NCBI GenBank assembly: GCA_023459275.1
Contig: JAEWVC010000074.1
Coordinates: 7,597 to 71,596 of the forward strand
Length of the DNA: 64,000 nt
Reading direction: 5' to 3'
Origin: Bacillota bacterium
GTDB lineage: Bacteria > Bacillota > Clostridia > Christensenellales > Aristaeellaceae
Shown here: positions 43,031-56,054 of the stretch, one piece after another
Position numbering within the stretch: position 1 is the stretch's first letter
How the letters are laid out: each line of letters begins with the position of its first letter
The notes under the pieces: generated by a model
What the model saw: only the letters and a program-made list of their open reading frames with translations
Told to the model about the DNA's origin: nothing
The model's database searches: none
Position numbers and translations under genes: made by a program

Positions 43031-45556
43031 CTAGAATCCGGTGACCTCAAAGAGCAGCAGCTCATCGCCGGATTCATCCCGGCGCTCCTGGGCGGCGGCC
43101 ACCAGCACGCCGTTTTCTGTGGGCACCATGGAGAAGAGCCAGGGGTAATCGGTGCCCAGCAGGGGATCGCTGTCAAGGGACCAGAGGAATTCGCCTTCAT
43201 GGGAGAACAGTTTCAGGGTCCGGAAGTTGCCGTCCAGCACCAGGATGCCGCTCTTGGTTTCGGCAATGCCGGTAACGGAGCCAAAGGCGTCGTCCTGCGT
43301 CCAGTCCTTGTTGCCGAAGGTGAAAAGCTCGTTCCCCAAAAGGTCATACACGGCCACCCGTTGGGCGTCGCCGTTTTGCGTATCGGTGCCCGCCACATAG
43401 ATGCGGCTGCCGGAGATGGCTGCGCAGGAAATCATGCTGAAGCGGCCCTGCCGTTTGCCGGCGTCGGAGAGGCCCGAAAGCACCCACGGCTCCGCCTTGA
43501 GTTCACCGTCCGCCACGGTTACTTTTTTGGGATCAGCGTTGGCCCAGAAGCTGATGCCCCAGTCTCCGCCGGGATGCATCACAAGATCGCCGGAGACGCT
43601 GCTGTCCTTCAGGATTTCCCCGTCCTTTACCGTCAGGATGTTGAAGATGCCCTGGGAAACGTACACCAAACCGTCCTTGCCGGGGGAGAGGTATTCAAAA
43701 TCATCCTGGAGCGTTACGGTGCCGCCTGCGAAAGCGGGATCGGGTGTGAGCACCCCCTCTGCCAGGGTGTAGGCGGAAAGGGCGCTGCTCCGGAGCACAT
43801 ACAGCCGGCTTCCCGAGAGGGTGACATAATTGTCAAAGATGCCATCCAGCAGGATGGACTCGCCGGGCTTGAGCCACGCCGCCTGAATGCGGCCCGTGGA
43901 CGTATCCGCCGGGGCGGGCTTTGGCACATAGGGTTCTCCGTCCTCCGGCATGGGCGGGTCCACGTTGGGCGGGTCCGAAACCGGCAGCGTGAAGGAGAGG
44001 CCATTCAGGAGGGCGTCAAGGTTTGCGATATTCTGCGGCCGCTCCACGCTGATGGTAACGGTGATGCCGGCGCTTTCCGCCCGGGCGGCGTAGTCGATCA
44101 TCTGCCAGCCCCAGCTTTCATACGCCTCCGTGAGGAAGATCATGCCGCCGATCACCCTTTCATTCGGCGCCGCCCTGCCTGCGGCCACGGCATATCCGGT
44201 GAGCGCCTTCACCTTGTCCCGGTAGTTTTTTACCTTTTCCCGGCTGGCATACACCGCAAACCTGGCGATGGTATAACCGCCGGCGTCCTTCATTTCGTAC
44301 TGCGCGCCGCAGTAATCCGCCCTGTCGGTAACCCAGCTCTCGTTCAGCGTCCAGCCTTCCCCGGGGGAGGGAACGGTGAACAGCTTGGTGGTAAGCGCCT
44401 GCCCCTGATTGCCGGCGGGAGGTTCCGTGGCCGGGACCGCCGTGGGCGCGGGCGAGGGGACAGGGGATGGGGTAACGGGGACAGGGGTGGGCGCAACGGT
44501 GGCGGGAACAGAGGCGGGCGCCTCAATTACTGCCTGCCCGCCGGCCTCCCGCTGAAAGTAAACGGTCACGGCGGTAGAGCCATAGTTGAGGGCAAGCTCC
44601 TCCTTGTCCGCGTCATAGGCGGGAGCGGAATAGATGTAGCTGCCGGAAATGGAAAGAACGCCGTCCTTTTCCTCCCATAAGATTTTCTCCGTATAGTCCT
44701 TGGTGATAAAGGCTTCCCCGGTGCCGTCCTCCCGAAGCGTCAGGGTGCAGCCGTCAGGGAAGAGCATGCTTACGTCAAAGAAATAGCCCATCGTCTCATA
44801 CCGCACACCCTTCCATACCCCGGCAAAGACGGATGCCCTGGGAGATGGCGCCGGGGTGGGACCGGCGGCGCCGGAACGGATCAAATAAATGGTGACGCCC
44901 TCGCTGACGCCCGCCAGCTTCCCGTCGGCATACGCCATATCGGTGTCCGTACCGTTCACCGTGATGGTGATGCCCCCGTCAGTTTCTTGCCATGTTCCGG
45001 CCATGGAGGAACCCATGGAGAGTAATTCCAGCGTGCCGTCCCGGTTGATCTGGAAGGCTATGATTTTTGCGACCGGGACGCCTTCCGATTCGGTGGTGCG
45101 CACGCCGCCGGTCTCAAAGGCCTCGGCTTCCCACAGCCCCGTATATTTGCTCCCCTTGACCAGGGAGAGCAGGCCGCCGGACGTTTTCGCTCCGGCCTTT
45201 TCCAGGTACATCAGCGCACCGTCGAATTCGTTTACCAACTGGCCGTCCTGAAGGAAAAAAATGACGGAATCTCCATCAATGGCGGCGGTAATCCCGTCCG
45301 CCGATTTGATCCAGGTGCCGGGGATCTCCATGCCGTAGCTTGTCACGGTCAGCGTGCCATCCTCACGGATGTTCAGCCGCGCAAGCTCCGATACGCTTGT
45401 TCCTTGGAATTCCGTCAGCTTTTCCCCGGTCCCGGGGTCTACTGCGACACAGACCCATGCTCCGGGGTATGAAGTTTCCGCCAGGGCCGCGGGGAGGAAG
45501 AGAATCGCCAACAGGGCAACTGTCAGGCAAAGCAGCCTTGCAATGTTGCTTTTCAT
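43031..45556 (-). CDS. Large secreted protein: three beta-barrel-like repeats, Pro/Thr linker, propeller-like domain
   Basis: 841 residues. A signal peptide (MKSNIARLLCLTVALLAILFLPAALA) is followed by three related repeats (~30-130, 140-235, 250-360). Each opens with a Gly-x-Trp pattern (YPGAWVCVAV, YTGLWEAEAF, FAGVWKGVRY) and holds a GTW-type turn. Then come a Pro/Thr/Val-rich linker (~375-410), an unassigned alpha/beta domain (~415-560) and a C-terminal domain of repeated strands (VTLSGSRLYVL, DGLVYVSQG, GSRIYVAG, SGILVLDGN) that looks like a beta-propeller. I do not recognise a named family. It probably works at the cell surface; ligand unknown. ACAGGAGGA ribosome-binding site. Confidence 0.75.
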   Translation of the reverse strand: MKSNIARLLCLTVALLAILFLPAALAETSYPGAWVCVAVDPGTGEKLTEFQGTSVSELARLNIREDGTLTVTSYGMEIPGTWIKSADGITAAIDGDSVIFFLQDGQLVNEFDGALMYLEKAGAKTSGGLLSLVKGSKYTGLWEAEAFETGGVRTTESEGVPVAKIIAFQINRDGTLELLSMGSSMAGTWQETDGGITITVNGTDTDMAYADGKLAGVSEGVTIYLIRSGAAGPTPAPSPRASVFAGVWKGVRYETMGYFFDVSMLFPDGCTLTLREDGTGEAFITKDYTEKILWEEKDGVLSISGSYIYSAPAYDADKEELALNYGSTAVTVYFQREAGGQAVIEAPASVPATVAPTPVPVTPSPVPSPAPTAVPATEPPAGNQGQALTTKLFTVPSPGEGWTLNESWVTDRADYCGAQYEMKDAGGYTIARFAVYASREKVKNYRDKVKALTGYAVAAGRAAPNERVIGGMIFLTEAYESWGWQMIDYAARAESAGITVTISVERPQNIANLDALLNGLSFTLPVSDPPNVDPPMPEDGEPYVPKPAPADTSTGRIQAAWLKPGESILLDGIFDNYVTLSGSRLYVLRSSALSAYTLAEGVLTPDPAFAGGTVTLQDDFEYLSPGKDGLVYVSQGIFNILTVKDGEILKDSSVSGDLVMHPGGDWGISFWANADPKKVTVADGELKAEPWVLSGLSDAGKRQGRFSMISCAAISGSRIYVAGTDTQNGDAQRVAVYDLLGNELFTFGNKDWTQDDAFGSVTGIAETKSGILVLDGNFRTLKLFSHEGEFLWSLDSDPLLGTDYPWLFSMVPTENGVLVAAAQERRDESGDELLLFEVTGF

Positions 45557-45708
45557 AGGGTTCCTCCTGTAGGTGGTCGGCAGGGAAGAAGTATGCAGTT
45601 TTCGTGCGGGCATTTGCCACTTTCAGGAAAAGTATAAGGCAAAAAGAGCAGGCATGTCAAGGAAGAAATGGCGCGGCTTTTCTCGGCGCGGTTTTCGCCG
45701 GGAACCTG

Positions 45709-45739
45709 AAAAAAGGCAGCCTCCGTGAGGGAGGCTGCC
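45709..45739 (-). terminator. Intrinsic terminator of rpoC
   Basis: On the minus strand GGCAGCCTCC (45739-45730), loop CTCAC, GGAGGCTGCC (45724-45715), then six T (45714-45709). It begins about 30 bases after the rpoC stop. Confidence 0.9.
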
Positions 45740-45766
45740 GGATAAGGTGATATTCGCGGCGCGGGA

Positions 45767-49330
<3,564 letters not shown>

Positions 49331-49451
49331 AAGGGTCCACTCCCTTCCATCTATCCGGGAAAGCCTGGAGGATGATATGCTCCAGACCCAAGCCGGCATG
49401 ATACCGGCTAATTTGCGGGGAATTCCTTAAAGGGGGGCTTTCCATCTGGCT

Positions 49452-49662
49452 CAATCGTCGCACTGCTTCGCATTCGCTTGCATTGCTTGTTTCGCCAGCC
49501 TCCTTCGCCTCGCTTCATCCGCCACAGGCGGCGCTTCGGCTGCGGAGCCCTTCATTGGCAATCGTCTCCGCCGGCGTTTCCGGCGGGACGGGGGCTTGCG
49601 GAGCAAGCATTCCTTACACGGTTTTCCGGCCGCAAAGCAGCAGGCTTTGCAGGAAAACCGTG
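49452..49662. repeat. Hairpin-rich insert between rpoB and rpoC
   Basis: Stems seen: CCGCC/GGCGG (49519-49531), CCGCCGG/CCGGCGG (49568-49586), GCTTGC/GCAAGC (49594-49608) and CACGGTTTTCC/GGAAAACCGTG (49617-49662) enclosing GCAAAGC/GCTTTGC. The minus-strand frame here is short, Arg-rich and lacks a ribosome-binding site, so no gene is called. The spacer must be transcribed if rpoBC is one unit. Confidence 0.7.
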
Positions 49663-49697
49663 AAGGCTCGATCAAATGACGCAATCATTTAATCGAA

Positions 49698-52600
49698 TTA
49701 CAAATCGTCATCATCCAGGTTGATATCGCCCAGGGCGTCCTCGACGTTGAAGTCTTCCAGGTCCTCCTCGTCGATGGTGAAGTCGTCGTCCACGGCGTCT
49801 TCTTCCTCTTCGTCCTCATTCAGGCGGCGGGCAGGCCTTTCGGCCTCCTCCTCGTTCTCCAGGTCAAGCCGCCCGGTGGGGAGTTCCACCGGCTCCAGGT
49901 CATCGTCGTCCAGTTCGCGGATGATGATCTCCTGCTTGTCTTCGGACAGCACCTTGATGTCCAAAGCCAGGGACTGCAGTTCCTTGATCAGAACCTTGAA
50001 GCTTTCCGGCACGCCGGGGGCGGGGATGTTGTTGCCCTTGACGATGGATTCGTAGGTCTTTACGCGGCCCACCACGTCGTCGGACTTGACGGTAAGGATC
50101 TCCTGCAGGGTATTCGCCGCGCCGTAGGCTTCCAGCGCCCAGACCTCCATTTCGCCAAAGCGCTGGCCGCCGAACTGGGCCTTGCCGCCCAAGGGCTGCT
50201 GGGTGACCAGGGAGTAGGGGCCGGTGGAGCGGGCGTGCATCTTGTCATCCACCAGGTGGTGGAGCTTCAGGAAGTACATGTACCCCACGGTCACGGGGTT
50301 TTCAAAGGGCTCGCCGGTGCGCCCGTCGTACAGGACGGTCTTGCCGTCGGGGCTCTTGCCCGCCCTTTTCAGGCAGTCCTCAATCTCTTCCTCCGTGGCG
50401 CCGTCGAACACGGGGGTGGCAATATGCCAGCCCAGGGTCTTGGCGGCCAGGCCCAAGTGCACTTCCAGCACCTGGCCCAGATTCATACGGGAGGGGACGC
50501 CCAGGGGGTTCAGTACGATTTCCAGGGGCGTGCCGTCGGGCATGAAGGGCATGTCTTCCTCCCTGAGAATGCGGGAGATAACGCCCTTGTTGCCGTGGCG
50601 GCCGGCCATCTTGTCGCCTACGCTGATTTTGCGCTTCTGGGCAATGTACACGCGCACCATCTGGTTGACGCCGGGGGACAGTTCATCGTTGTTTTCTCTT
50701 GTAAAGGTCTTCACATCCACCACGATGCCGCCTTCGCCGTGGGGCACGCGCAGGGAAGTGTCCCGGACCTCGCGGGCCTTTTCGCCGAAGATGGCGCGCA
50801 GGAGGCGTTCTTCCGCGGTAAGCTCGGTCTCGCCCTTGGGGGTCACCTTGCCTACCAGGATATCGCCGGAGCGCACCTCCGCGCCGATGCGGACCACGCC
50901 GAACTCGTCCAGGTCTTTGACCGCGTCGTCGCCGACGCTGGGAATGTCGCGGGTGATCTCCTCCGGGCCCAGCTTGGTTTCCCGGGCCTCGGACTCAAAT
51001 TCCTCGATGTGGATGGAGGTGTAGACGTCTTCCTTCACCAGCTTTTCGGAAATCAGGACGGCGTCTTCGTAATTGTAGCCTTCCCAGGTCATAAAGCCGA
51101 TGAGCACGTTGCGGCCCAGGCCGATCTCACCCTTTTCGGTGGAGGGGCCGTCGGCCAGCAAATCGCCCTTTTCAATGCGTTCTCCCGCCTTGACCACCGG
51201 GCGCTGGTTGATGCAGGTTCCCTGGTTGGAGCGGGCAAACTTGATCAGATGGTAGCGGTGGCGCTCATTCAGGTCATCCTTGATAACCACCTCGTCAGCG
51301 GCGACGCGCTCCACTACGCCGCTTTCCTTGGACAGCACCACCACGCCGGAGTCGTGGGCCGCCTTGTACTCCATGCCGGTGCCCACGATGGGCGCTTCCG
51401 GCGTCAGAAGGGGCACGGCCTGGCGCTGCATGTTGGAACCCATCAGGGCGCGGGTGGCGTCGTCGTTTTCCAGGAAGGGGACCATGGCCGTGGCCACGGA
51501 TACCACCTGCCGGGGGCTGACGTCGATGTAGTCCACCTGGGCGACGGGAACCTCGATGATCTCCGCCCGGTCGCGGACGGTGATGCGGTCGCGCACGAAG
51601 CTGCCGTCGGGCTCAAGCGGCTCGTTGGCCTGGGCGACCTTGTAGAAGTCCTCCTCGTCGGCGGTCATGTATACGATCTCTTCGGTAACTTTCAGGGTGT
51701 TTTTATCCACCTTGCGGTAGGGGGCCTCAATGAACCCGTATTCATTGATCCGGGCATAGGTGGCTAGGGAACCGATCAGGCCGATGTTGGGGCCTTCAGG
51801 CGTCTCAATGGGGCAGATGCGCGCATAGTGGCTGTAGTGCACGTCGCGCACTTCAAAGGAGGCGCGGTCACGGTTCAAACCGCCGGGGCCCAGGGCGGAA
51901 AGCCGGCGCTTGTGGGTCAGCTCCGCCAGGGGGTTGGGCTGGTCCATGAATTGGCTCAGCTGCGAGGAGCCGAAAAACTCCTTGATGGCGGCGCTCACGG
52001 GCCTGATATTGATCAGCTCGCCGGGGCGCACATCGTTGGCGTCCTGGATGGCCATGCGCTCGCGCACCACGCGCTCCAGGCGGGAAAGGCCTATGCGGAT
52101 CTGGTTTTGCAAAAGCTCACCCACGGAGCGCAGGCGGCGGTTGCCCAGATGGTCGATATCGTCGGTGTGGCCCAGGCCATAGGGCAGGCCCAGCAGATAG
52201 CTGACGGAAGCCACGATGTCATCGGTCAATATGTGCTTGGGCACCAGGCTGTGCACATTTTCCCGCACGGCTTCCTTCAGCTGGTCCGGCTCCACGCTTT
52301 CCATGATTTTTTTCAGCGTGGGCAGGTGGACATATTCCAGGATGCCCACATCCTTGGGCGGGAAGGGCAGGTAGCAGGAGGCGTCCACGAAATTGTTGCC
52401 GATGATGCGGTGGACGCGGTTGTCCAGCTTGATGTCCACGGAATGGATGCCGCTGTTCTGGATCTGCTTGGCGATGTCGGCGGGGATCTCGTCCCCGGCC
52501 TTCACCAGCAGCTCGCCGGTCTGGGGGTCAATGATGTCCTCTGCGGCGGCATACCCTTTGATGCGCGTGGCCAGGGACAGCTTTTTGTTGAACTTGTAGC

Positions 52601-53417
52601 GCCCCACCCGCATCAGGTCGTAGCGCTTGGGATCAAAGAAAAGGGAATTGAGCAGATTCCTGGCGCTCTCCTGGGTGGGAGGCTCGCCGGGCTTCTGCCG
52701 CTTGTAGATCTCAATCAGGCCGTCCTCCTGGGACTTGGCGTTGTCGCCGCGCTGGATGGTGGCCATCAGCCGCTCATCCTCACCCATCAGGCTGACGATT
52801 TCGGCGTCGGTGCCGTATCCCAAAGCCCTCAAAATAACGGTGATGGGCAGCTTGCGGGCGCGGTCGATACGCACCCATAGGACGTCGTTGGAATCGGTTT
52901 CATATTCCAGCCAGGCGCCGCGGTTAGGGATCACGGTGGCGGAGAAAAGATGCTTGCCGGCCTTGTCGATGGTCTCGCCGAAATAAACGCCGGGGGAACG
53001 GACCAGCTGGCTGACGATGACGCGCTCCGCGCCGTTGATGATGAAGGTGCCGTGGTTGGTCATCAGGGGAAAGTCGCCCATGAAAACGTCGGATTCCTTG
53101 ATTTCGCCCGTTTCACGGTTCTTGAGCCTTACGAATACTTTCAAGGGCGCCGCATAGGTCAGGTCGCGTTCCTTGCAGCGCTCCACGGAATGCTTGGGGG
53201 TATCGTCCAGGGAGTAGTCAACAAATTCCAAAACCAGGTTTTCGCTGTAGTCGGTGATCGGTGATACGTCGGCCAGCACCTCGCGCAGGTCCTCCTCCAG
53301 GAACCGTCTGTACGAGTTTTTCTGAACCTCGATCAAGTCGGGCATGTCCAGCACTTCGTCGATCCTGGAGAAACTCATGCGCGTGCGCAGCTTCCCCATC
53401 TGAACCTCGTGCACCAT
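49698..53417 (-). CDS. rpoB: RNA polymerase beta subunit
   Basis: 1239 residues. The rifampicin-binding region reads FFGSSQLSQFMDQPNPLAE and THKRRLSALGPGG with Asp, His and Ser at the three main resistance positions, so it appears wild type; a Pro replaces the more common Thr or Asn after DQ. The C-terminus is a long acidic tail (Glu/Asp-rich, last ~60 residues). ATG 53417 with AAGGGG. Unlike most Firmicutes, no rplJ-rplL genes precede it; it has its own promoter at 53569-53597. Confidence 0.98.
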   Translation of the reverse strand: MVHEVQMGKLRTRMSFSRIDEVLDMPDLIEVQKNSYRRFLEEDLREVLADVSPITDYSENLVLEFVDYSLDDTPKHSVERCKERDLTYAAPLKVFVRLKNRETGEIKESDVFMGDFPLMTNHGTFIINGAERVIVSQLVRSPGVYFGETIDKAGKHLFSATVIPNRGAWLEYETDSNDVLWVRIDRARKLPITVILRALGYGTDAEIVSLMGEDERLMATIQRGDNAKSQEDGLIEIYKRQKPGEPPTQESARNLLNSLFFDPKRYDLMRVGRYKFNKKLSLATRIKGYAAAEDIIDPQTGELLVKAGDEIPADIAKQIQNSGIHSVDIKLDNRVHRIIGNNFVDASCYLPFPPKDVGILEYVHLPTLKKIMESVEPDQLKEAVRENVHSLVPKHILTDDIVASVSYLLGLPYGLGHTDDIDHLGNRRLRSVGELLQNQIRIGLSRLERVVRERMAIQDANDVRPGELINIRPVSAAIKEFFGSSQLSQFMDQPNPLAELTHKRRLSALGPGGLNRDRASFEVRDVHYSHYARICPIETPEGPNIGLIGSLATYARINEYGFIEAPYRKVDKNTLKVTEEIVYMTADEEDFYKVAQANEPLEPDGSFVRDRITVRDRAEIIEVPVAQVDYIDVSPRQVVSVATAMVPFLENDDATRALMGSNMQRQAVPLLTPEAPIVGTGMEYKAAHDSGVVVLSKESGVVERVAADEVVIKDDLNERHRYHLIKFARSNQGTCINQRPVVKAGERIEKGDLLADGPSTEKGEIGLGRNVLIGFMTWEGYNYEDAVLISEKLVKEDVYTSIHIEEFESEARETKLGPEEITRDIPSVGDDAVKDLDEFGVVRIGAEVRSGDILVGKVTPKGETELTAEERLLRAIFGEKAREVRDTSLRVPHGEGGIVVDVKTFTRENNDELSPGVNQMVRVYIAQKRKISVGDKMAGRHGNKGVISRILREEDMPFMPDGTPLEIVLNPLGVPSRMNLGQVLEVHLGLAAKTLGWHIATPVFDGATEEEIEDCLKRAGKSPDGKTVLYDGRTGEPFENPVTVGYMYFLKLHHLVDDKMHARSTGPYSLVTQQPLGGKAQFGGQRFGEMEVWALEAYGAANTLQEILTVKSDDVVGRVKTYESIVKGNNIPAPGVPESFKVLIKELQSLALDIKVLSEDKQEIIIRELDDDDLEPVELPTGRLDLENEEEAERPARRLNEDEEEEDAVDDDFTIDEEDLEDFNVEDALGDINLDDDDL

Positions 53418-53568
53418 AAAAAGCCATCACCCCTTATGTTGTCCAACCAGTATCGCAGGCGCTCTTGGAATTTTGCATTTCCCCGTTGCATTTTTGAGTG
53501 GGACCGTGTACAATACAAGCAACGGAAGGACATACTTCCGCATCGTAGCGATACTGATGCAAGTTTAA

Positions 53569-53597
53569 AGTCTATCACGATTCCCAAACCTTGTCAA
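53569..53597 (-). promoter_or_regulatory. Predicted rpoBC promoter
   Basis: On the minus strand TTGACA (53597-53592, perfect), 17-base spacer, TAGACT (53574-53569). The leader is about 145 bases. The -35 lies in the loop of an inverted repeat CCAAACC/GGTTTGG (53584-53611) that is followed on the plus strand by seven T. Confidence 0.6.
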
Positions 53598-53650
53598 GGC
53601 CGGGGTTTGGTTTTTTTGCGTCTGCGCAAGATTTTTATAAGAACAAAGAA

Positions 53651-53698
53651 AGCGCCTGCCATGCCGGGGGATTTCCTCCGGCATAGCAGGCTTTTTGC
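53651..53698 (-). terminator. Terminator of the ECF sigma/two-helix protein unit
   Basis: GCCTGC...ATGCCGG (53654-53667) pairs with CCGGCAT...GCAGGC (53778-type arm at 53678-53691), with T-rich sequence on both sides. It lies directly downstream of the gene ending at 53725 and upstream of the rpoBC promoter. Confidence 0.7.
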
Positions 53699-53724
53699 GC
53701 TTCAGCCTTCGTGGCGGCGGAAGG

Positions 53725-54153
53725 CTACGGATGGTCCGGGCTATCGGGATTCGCGTCTTCCTTTTTTTCCACAAACTCGCCGAATGTTTTTTTGCCCTCG
53801 CTTTGCCACCACTCATCGTAGTATTTCCAATGCTTCCAGCTGTCCCGGGAATCCTCGTCTCCTGCCGTGGATTCGCAGCGCCTGTTTTTGCGGGAGCTTT
53901 TTTCGGAGTCGCCGCTGTGGCCCCCTCCCGAGGACCCCACCAGCAGATGCCCCAGGATCACAAGCCCGAAGGCCTGCCAGTAGGTGATGGCTTTCAGCCC
54001 GAACAGCTCCGGCATCAGCCAGTTCCAGAGCGCCTTGACCACGATGCCGAAAACAAAGCCAAATGCGACTGCGGTGACAAGGCCGAGAACAACCATGCTC
54101 ACGATCCGCACGCCCCTTGGCATACGGTTCCAGTTTCGTTTCATTTCACTCAT
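53725..54153 (-). CDS. Two-helix membrane protein downstream of ECF sigma factor
   Basis: 142 residues. A basic start (MSEMKRNWNRMPRGVRI) is followed by two membrane helices (~18-42 and ~55-75, the second in the motif LMPELFGLKAITYWQAFGLVILGHLL) and a hydrophilic, charged C-terminal half rich in Ser, Asp, Lys and Trp. The LFGL-x-ITYWQAxGL motif is shared by small proteins coded beside sigma factors in several phyla. It may be a membrane-bound negative regulator of the sigma factor 43 bp upstream. GGAGGG ribosome-binding site. Confidence 0.65.
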   Translation of the reverse strand: MSEMKRNWNRMPRGVRIVSMVVLGLVTAVAFGFVFGIVVKALWNWLMPELFGLKAITYWQAFGLVILGHLLVGSSGGGHSGDSEKSSRKNRRCESTAGDEDSRDSWKHWKYYDEWWQSEGKKTFGEFVEKKEDANPDSPDHP

Positions 54154-54196
54154 TAGGATACCCTCCTTCTTTATGTCGGCAAGGAACGGCGGGGCT

Positions 54197-54739
54197 TTAC
54201 GGACGGTACTCCGCAAGCATTTCCCGCAGGGCTTTTACCGCCCTGCATTTTCTGGACAGCAGCGTGCCCACAGGTTCATTCCAGCGCATGGACAGTTCCC
54301 TGAAGGTGCGGCCCCCAAACTCCGTGGCAATGAACACCGCCCTTTGCGCGGGCGGAAGGCGGTCCAGGGCTTCCCGCAGGCTACGCTTGAATTCCCGGTT
54401 TTCCATGGCACCGGCCACATCCGCTTTCTTATCCAGAAGAAGCGCCATCAGGGCGCCTTCTCCTTCCTCCTCCGTCAGCTTCTGCAAGGATTCGGTGCGG
54501 TGGCGGCCCCTTGCAAGATCGGCGACCTTGTTGCCCAGGGAGCGGTACACATAGGCGGTCAGGTTTTCCACATGCCCCGCGGGATCCACGCGGGTAAGGA
54601 GCGCAAGCATGACCTCCTCCACCATGTCCTGGGCGTCCATCTCGCTGATATCCCGCATTTTTTGGCGCACGAAACCTTCGAACCGCTTGCGTTCGGCGCT
54701 GAAAAACCGGAATATCCAGCTCTTGCCGTCCTTTTCCAT
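54197..54739 (-). CDS. ECF-type RNA polymerase sigma factor
   Basis: 180 residues from ATG 54739. Region 2 is at ~5-75 (RKRFEGFVRQKM..., QDMVEEVMLALLTRV, AYVYRSLGNKVADLARG) and region 4 at ~120-175 (LREALDRLPPAQRAVFIATEFGGRTFRELSMRWNEPVGTLLSRKCRAVKAL, split across helices). It probably directs a stress or surface regulon and is paired with the two-helix protein downstream. A GTG at 54781 would add 14 residues but lacks a well-placed ribosome-binding site. Confidence 0.85.
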   Translation of the reverse strand: MEKDGKSWIFRFFSAERKRFEGFVRQKMRDISEMDAQDMVEEVMLALLTRVDPAGHVENLTAYVYRSLGNKVADLARGRHRTESLQKLTEEEGEGALMALLLDKKADVAGAMENREFKRSLREALDRLPPAQRAVFIATEFGGRTFRELSMRWNEPVGTLLSRKCRAVKALREMLAEYRP

Positions 54740-54905
54740 GCTTTTGCCACCCTGATCCCGCTTTTTCCGTGTTTTGCCCACACCTTTATGACGGCGGGGA
54801 AGGCGGATTATTGCATCCCCGGAGCAAACCGAGCAAAAATTTTATGATACAGACATTGCTGGCCTTGCTTTCATTACAGCATTTTTTATATGTTGCGGCC
54901 GGCTG

Positions 54906-54936
54906 TGTATTGCCAAGCATTCATGAGGGCATATTA
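54906..54936 (+). promoter_or_regulatory. Possible forespore (sigma G-type) promoter of the ger operon
   Basis: TGTATT (54906-54911), 18-base spacer, CATATTA (54930-54936) resemble the sigma-G consensus, as expected for germinant receptors, with one mismatch in each box. No good vegetative promoter is seen in 54740-54965. Confidence 0.45.
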
Positions 54937-54965
54937 CCTCAAAAGGTTCGAAAGGAGGGCAAACG

Positions 54966-56054
54966 ATGAAAAGCAGCATTACCAACCGCCAAATGTTTTT
55001 TCTGCTGTTTCTGACGCTGACCACCTATACAGTCATCAGCATTCCCGGGGTGATTGCACGGACCTCCGGGTCGGGCGGATGGGTGTCCATTATGATTACA
55101 TCGTTCTTCTTCGCCGCTTTTTCCGCGGTGCTCATCAGGCTGAACAGCGCTTTTCCGGGCATGATGCTGTATGAATACAGCCGTCGTATTGCCGGGCCCT
55201 TTCTTGCCTATATCCTGGGAATATACTTCATATGCTATTTTTTCCTGGTTTCGGTTTATTTGAGCATCCAGCTGATCTCGGTGCTGAAGGCTGAATTTTA
55301 TCCTAAAACACCAAGCTGGGTCATGCTTGCCGCAAGCGTCACCGTATTTGGAACCATCGCTTACCGTGGCGCGGCCAACGTCGCCAGGTTTTTTGAGATT
55401 ATCGGCGTGGCCTTTCTGGTAACCGCTATTGTAACGCATCTTGTCATGTTCCAGCAAGGCAGACTGGAGGAAATACGGCCGCTGTTCCGCGTGTCCCAAG
55501 TCAGGGAGTATCTCCTTGGGGTCAAAGACGTGATCATTGCTTTTCTGGGGATCGAGCTTCTGACGGTCTTTCCGCTCAGCGGAAAAAACAGCAGGCGGTC
55601 CGTACTGACCGCGGCCATGACCGTACTGGTTGTTGGACTATTCTATGTCCTGGTGACGGAAACCTGCATCATGATGCTGGGGATGAAATCGGCGGAGAAT
55701 TACAATTTTGCGCTGATTGAGGCGATCAAGCAGATTGACAACCCGATCTTGGAGCGTTTCGACATCCTTTACCTTACAGTTGGCTTTGCCGGATTGGTGG
55801 CAGGCACCAGCGGCGTATATCTGGCGTTGGTTGAGTATGCGATACGGCTGTTTGCCAAAACCAAACGGATCTTTGTAACTGCTGGTGCCGGGGTGGTGAT
55901 CGTTGTCCTGGGTATCGCCGCGCAATCCATGAAGTCCGCCAGGGATATGCTGGAAGCGGCGCTGACGGCGGCCGGGCTTGTCTCCGCGTTTTTCATTCCG
56001 GCGGCTTTATTATTGACAGCGAAGGTGAGAGGGCTTGTTCAAAAACCGCAGTAA
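54966..56054 (+). CDS. Spore germination protein, GerAB family
   Basis: 362 residues with ten hydrophobic segments of the amino-acid-permease-like GerAB/YndE type (start ITNRQMFFLLFLTLTTYTVISIPGVIAR). It is the B subunit of a germinant receptor in the spore inner membrane and should bind the small germinant. AAAGGAGGG ribosome-binding site. Its 3' end overlaps the GerAC gene by 20 bases. Confidence 0.9.
   Translation: MKSSITNRQMFFLLFLTLTTYTVISIPGVIARTSGSGGWVSIMITSFFFAAFSAVLIRLNSAFPGMMLYEYSRRIAGPFLAYILGIYFICYFFLVSVYLSIQLISVLKAEFYPKTPSWVMLAASVTVFGTIAYRGAANVARFFEIIGVAFLVTAIVTHLVMFQQGRLEEIRPLFRVSQVREYLLGVKDVIIAFLGIELLTVFPLSGKNSRRSVLTAAMTVLVVGLFYVLVTETCIMMLGMKSAENYNFALIEAIKQIDNPILERFDILYLTVGFAGLVAGTSGVYLALVEYAIRLFAKTKRIFVTAGAGVVIVVLGIAAQSMKSARDMLEAALTAAGLVSAFFIPAALLLTAKVRGLVQKPQ

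Noticed and set aside
49451..49684. 77-codon minus-strand frame between rpoB and rpoC
   Set aside because: Arg-rich, made of hairpin arms, without a ribosome-binding site. Treated as part of the non-coding insert.
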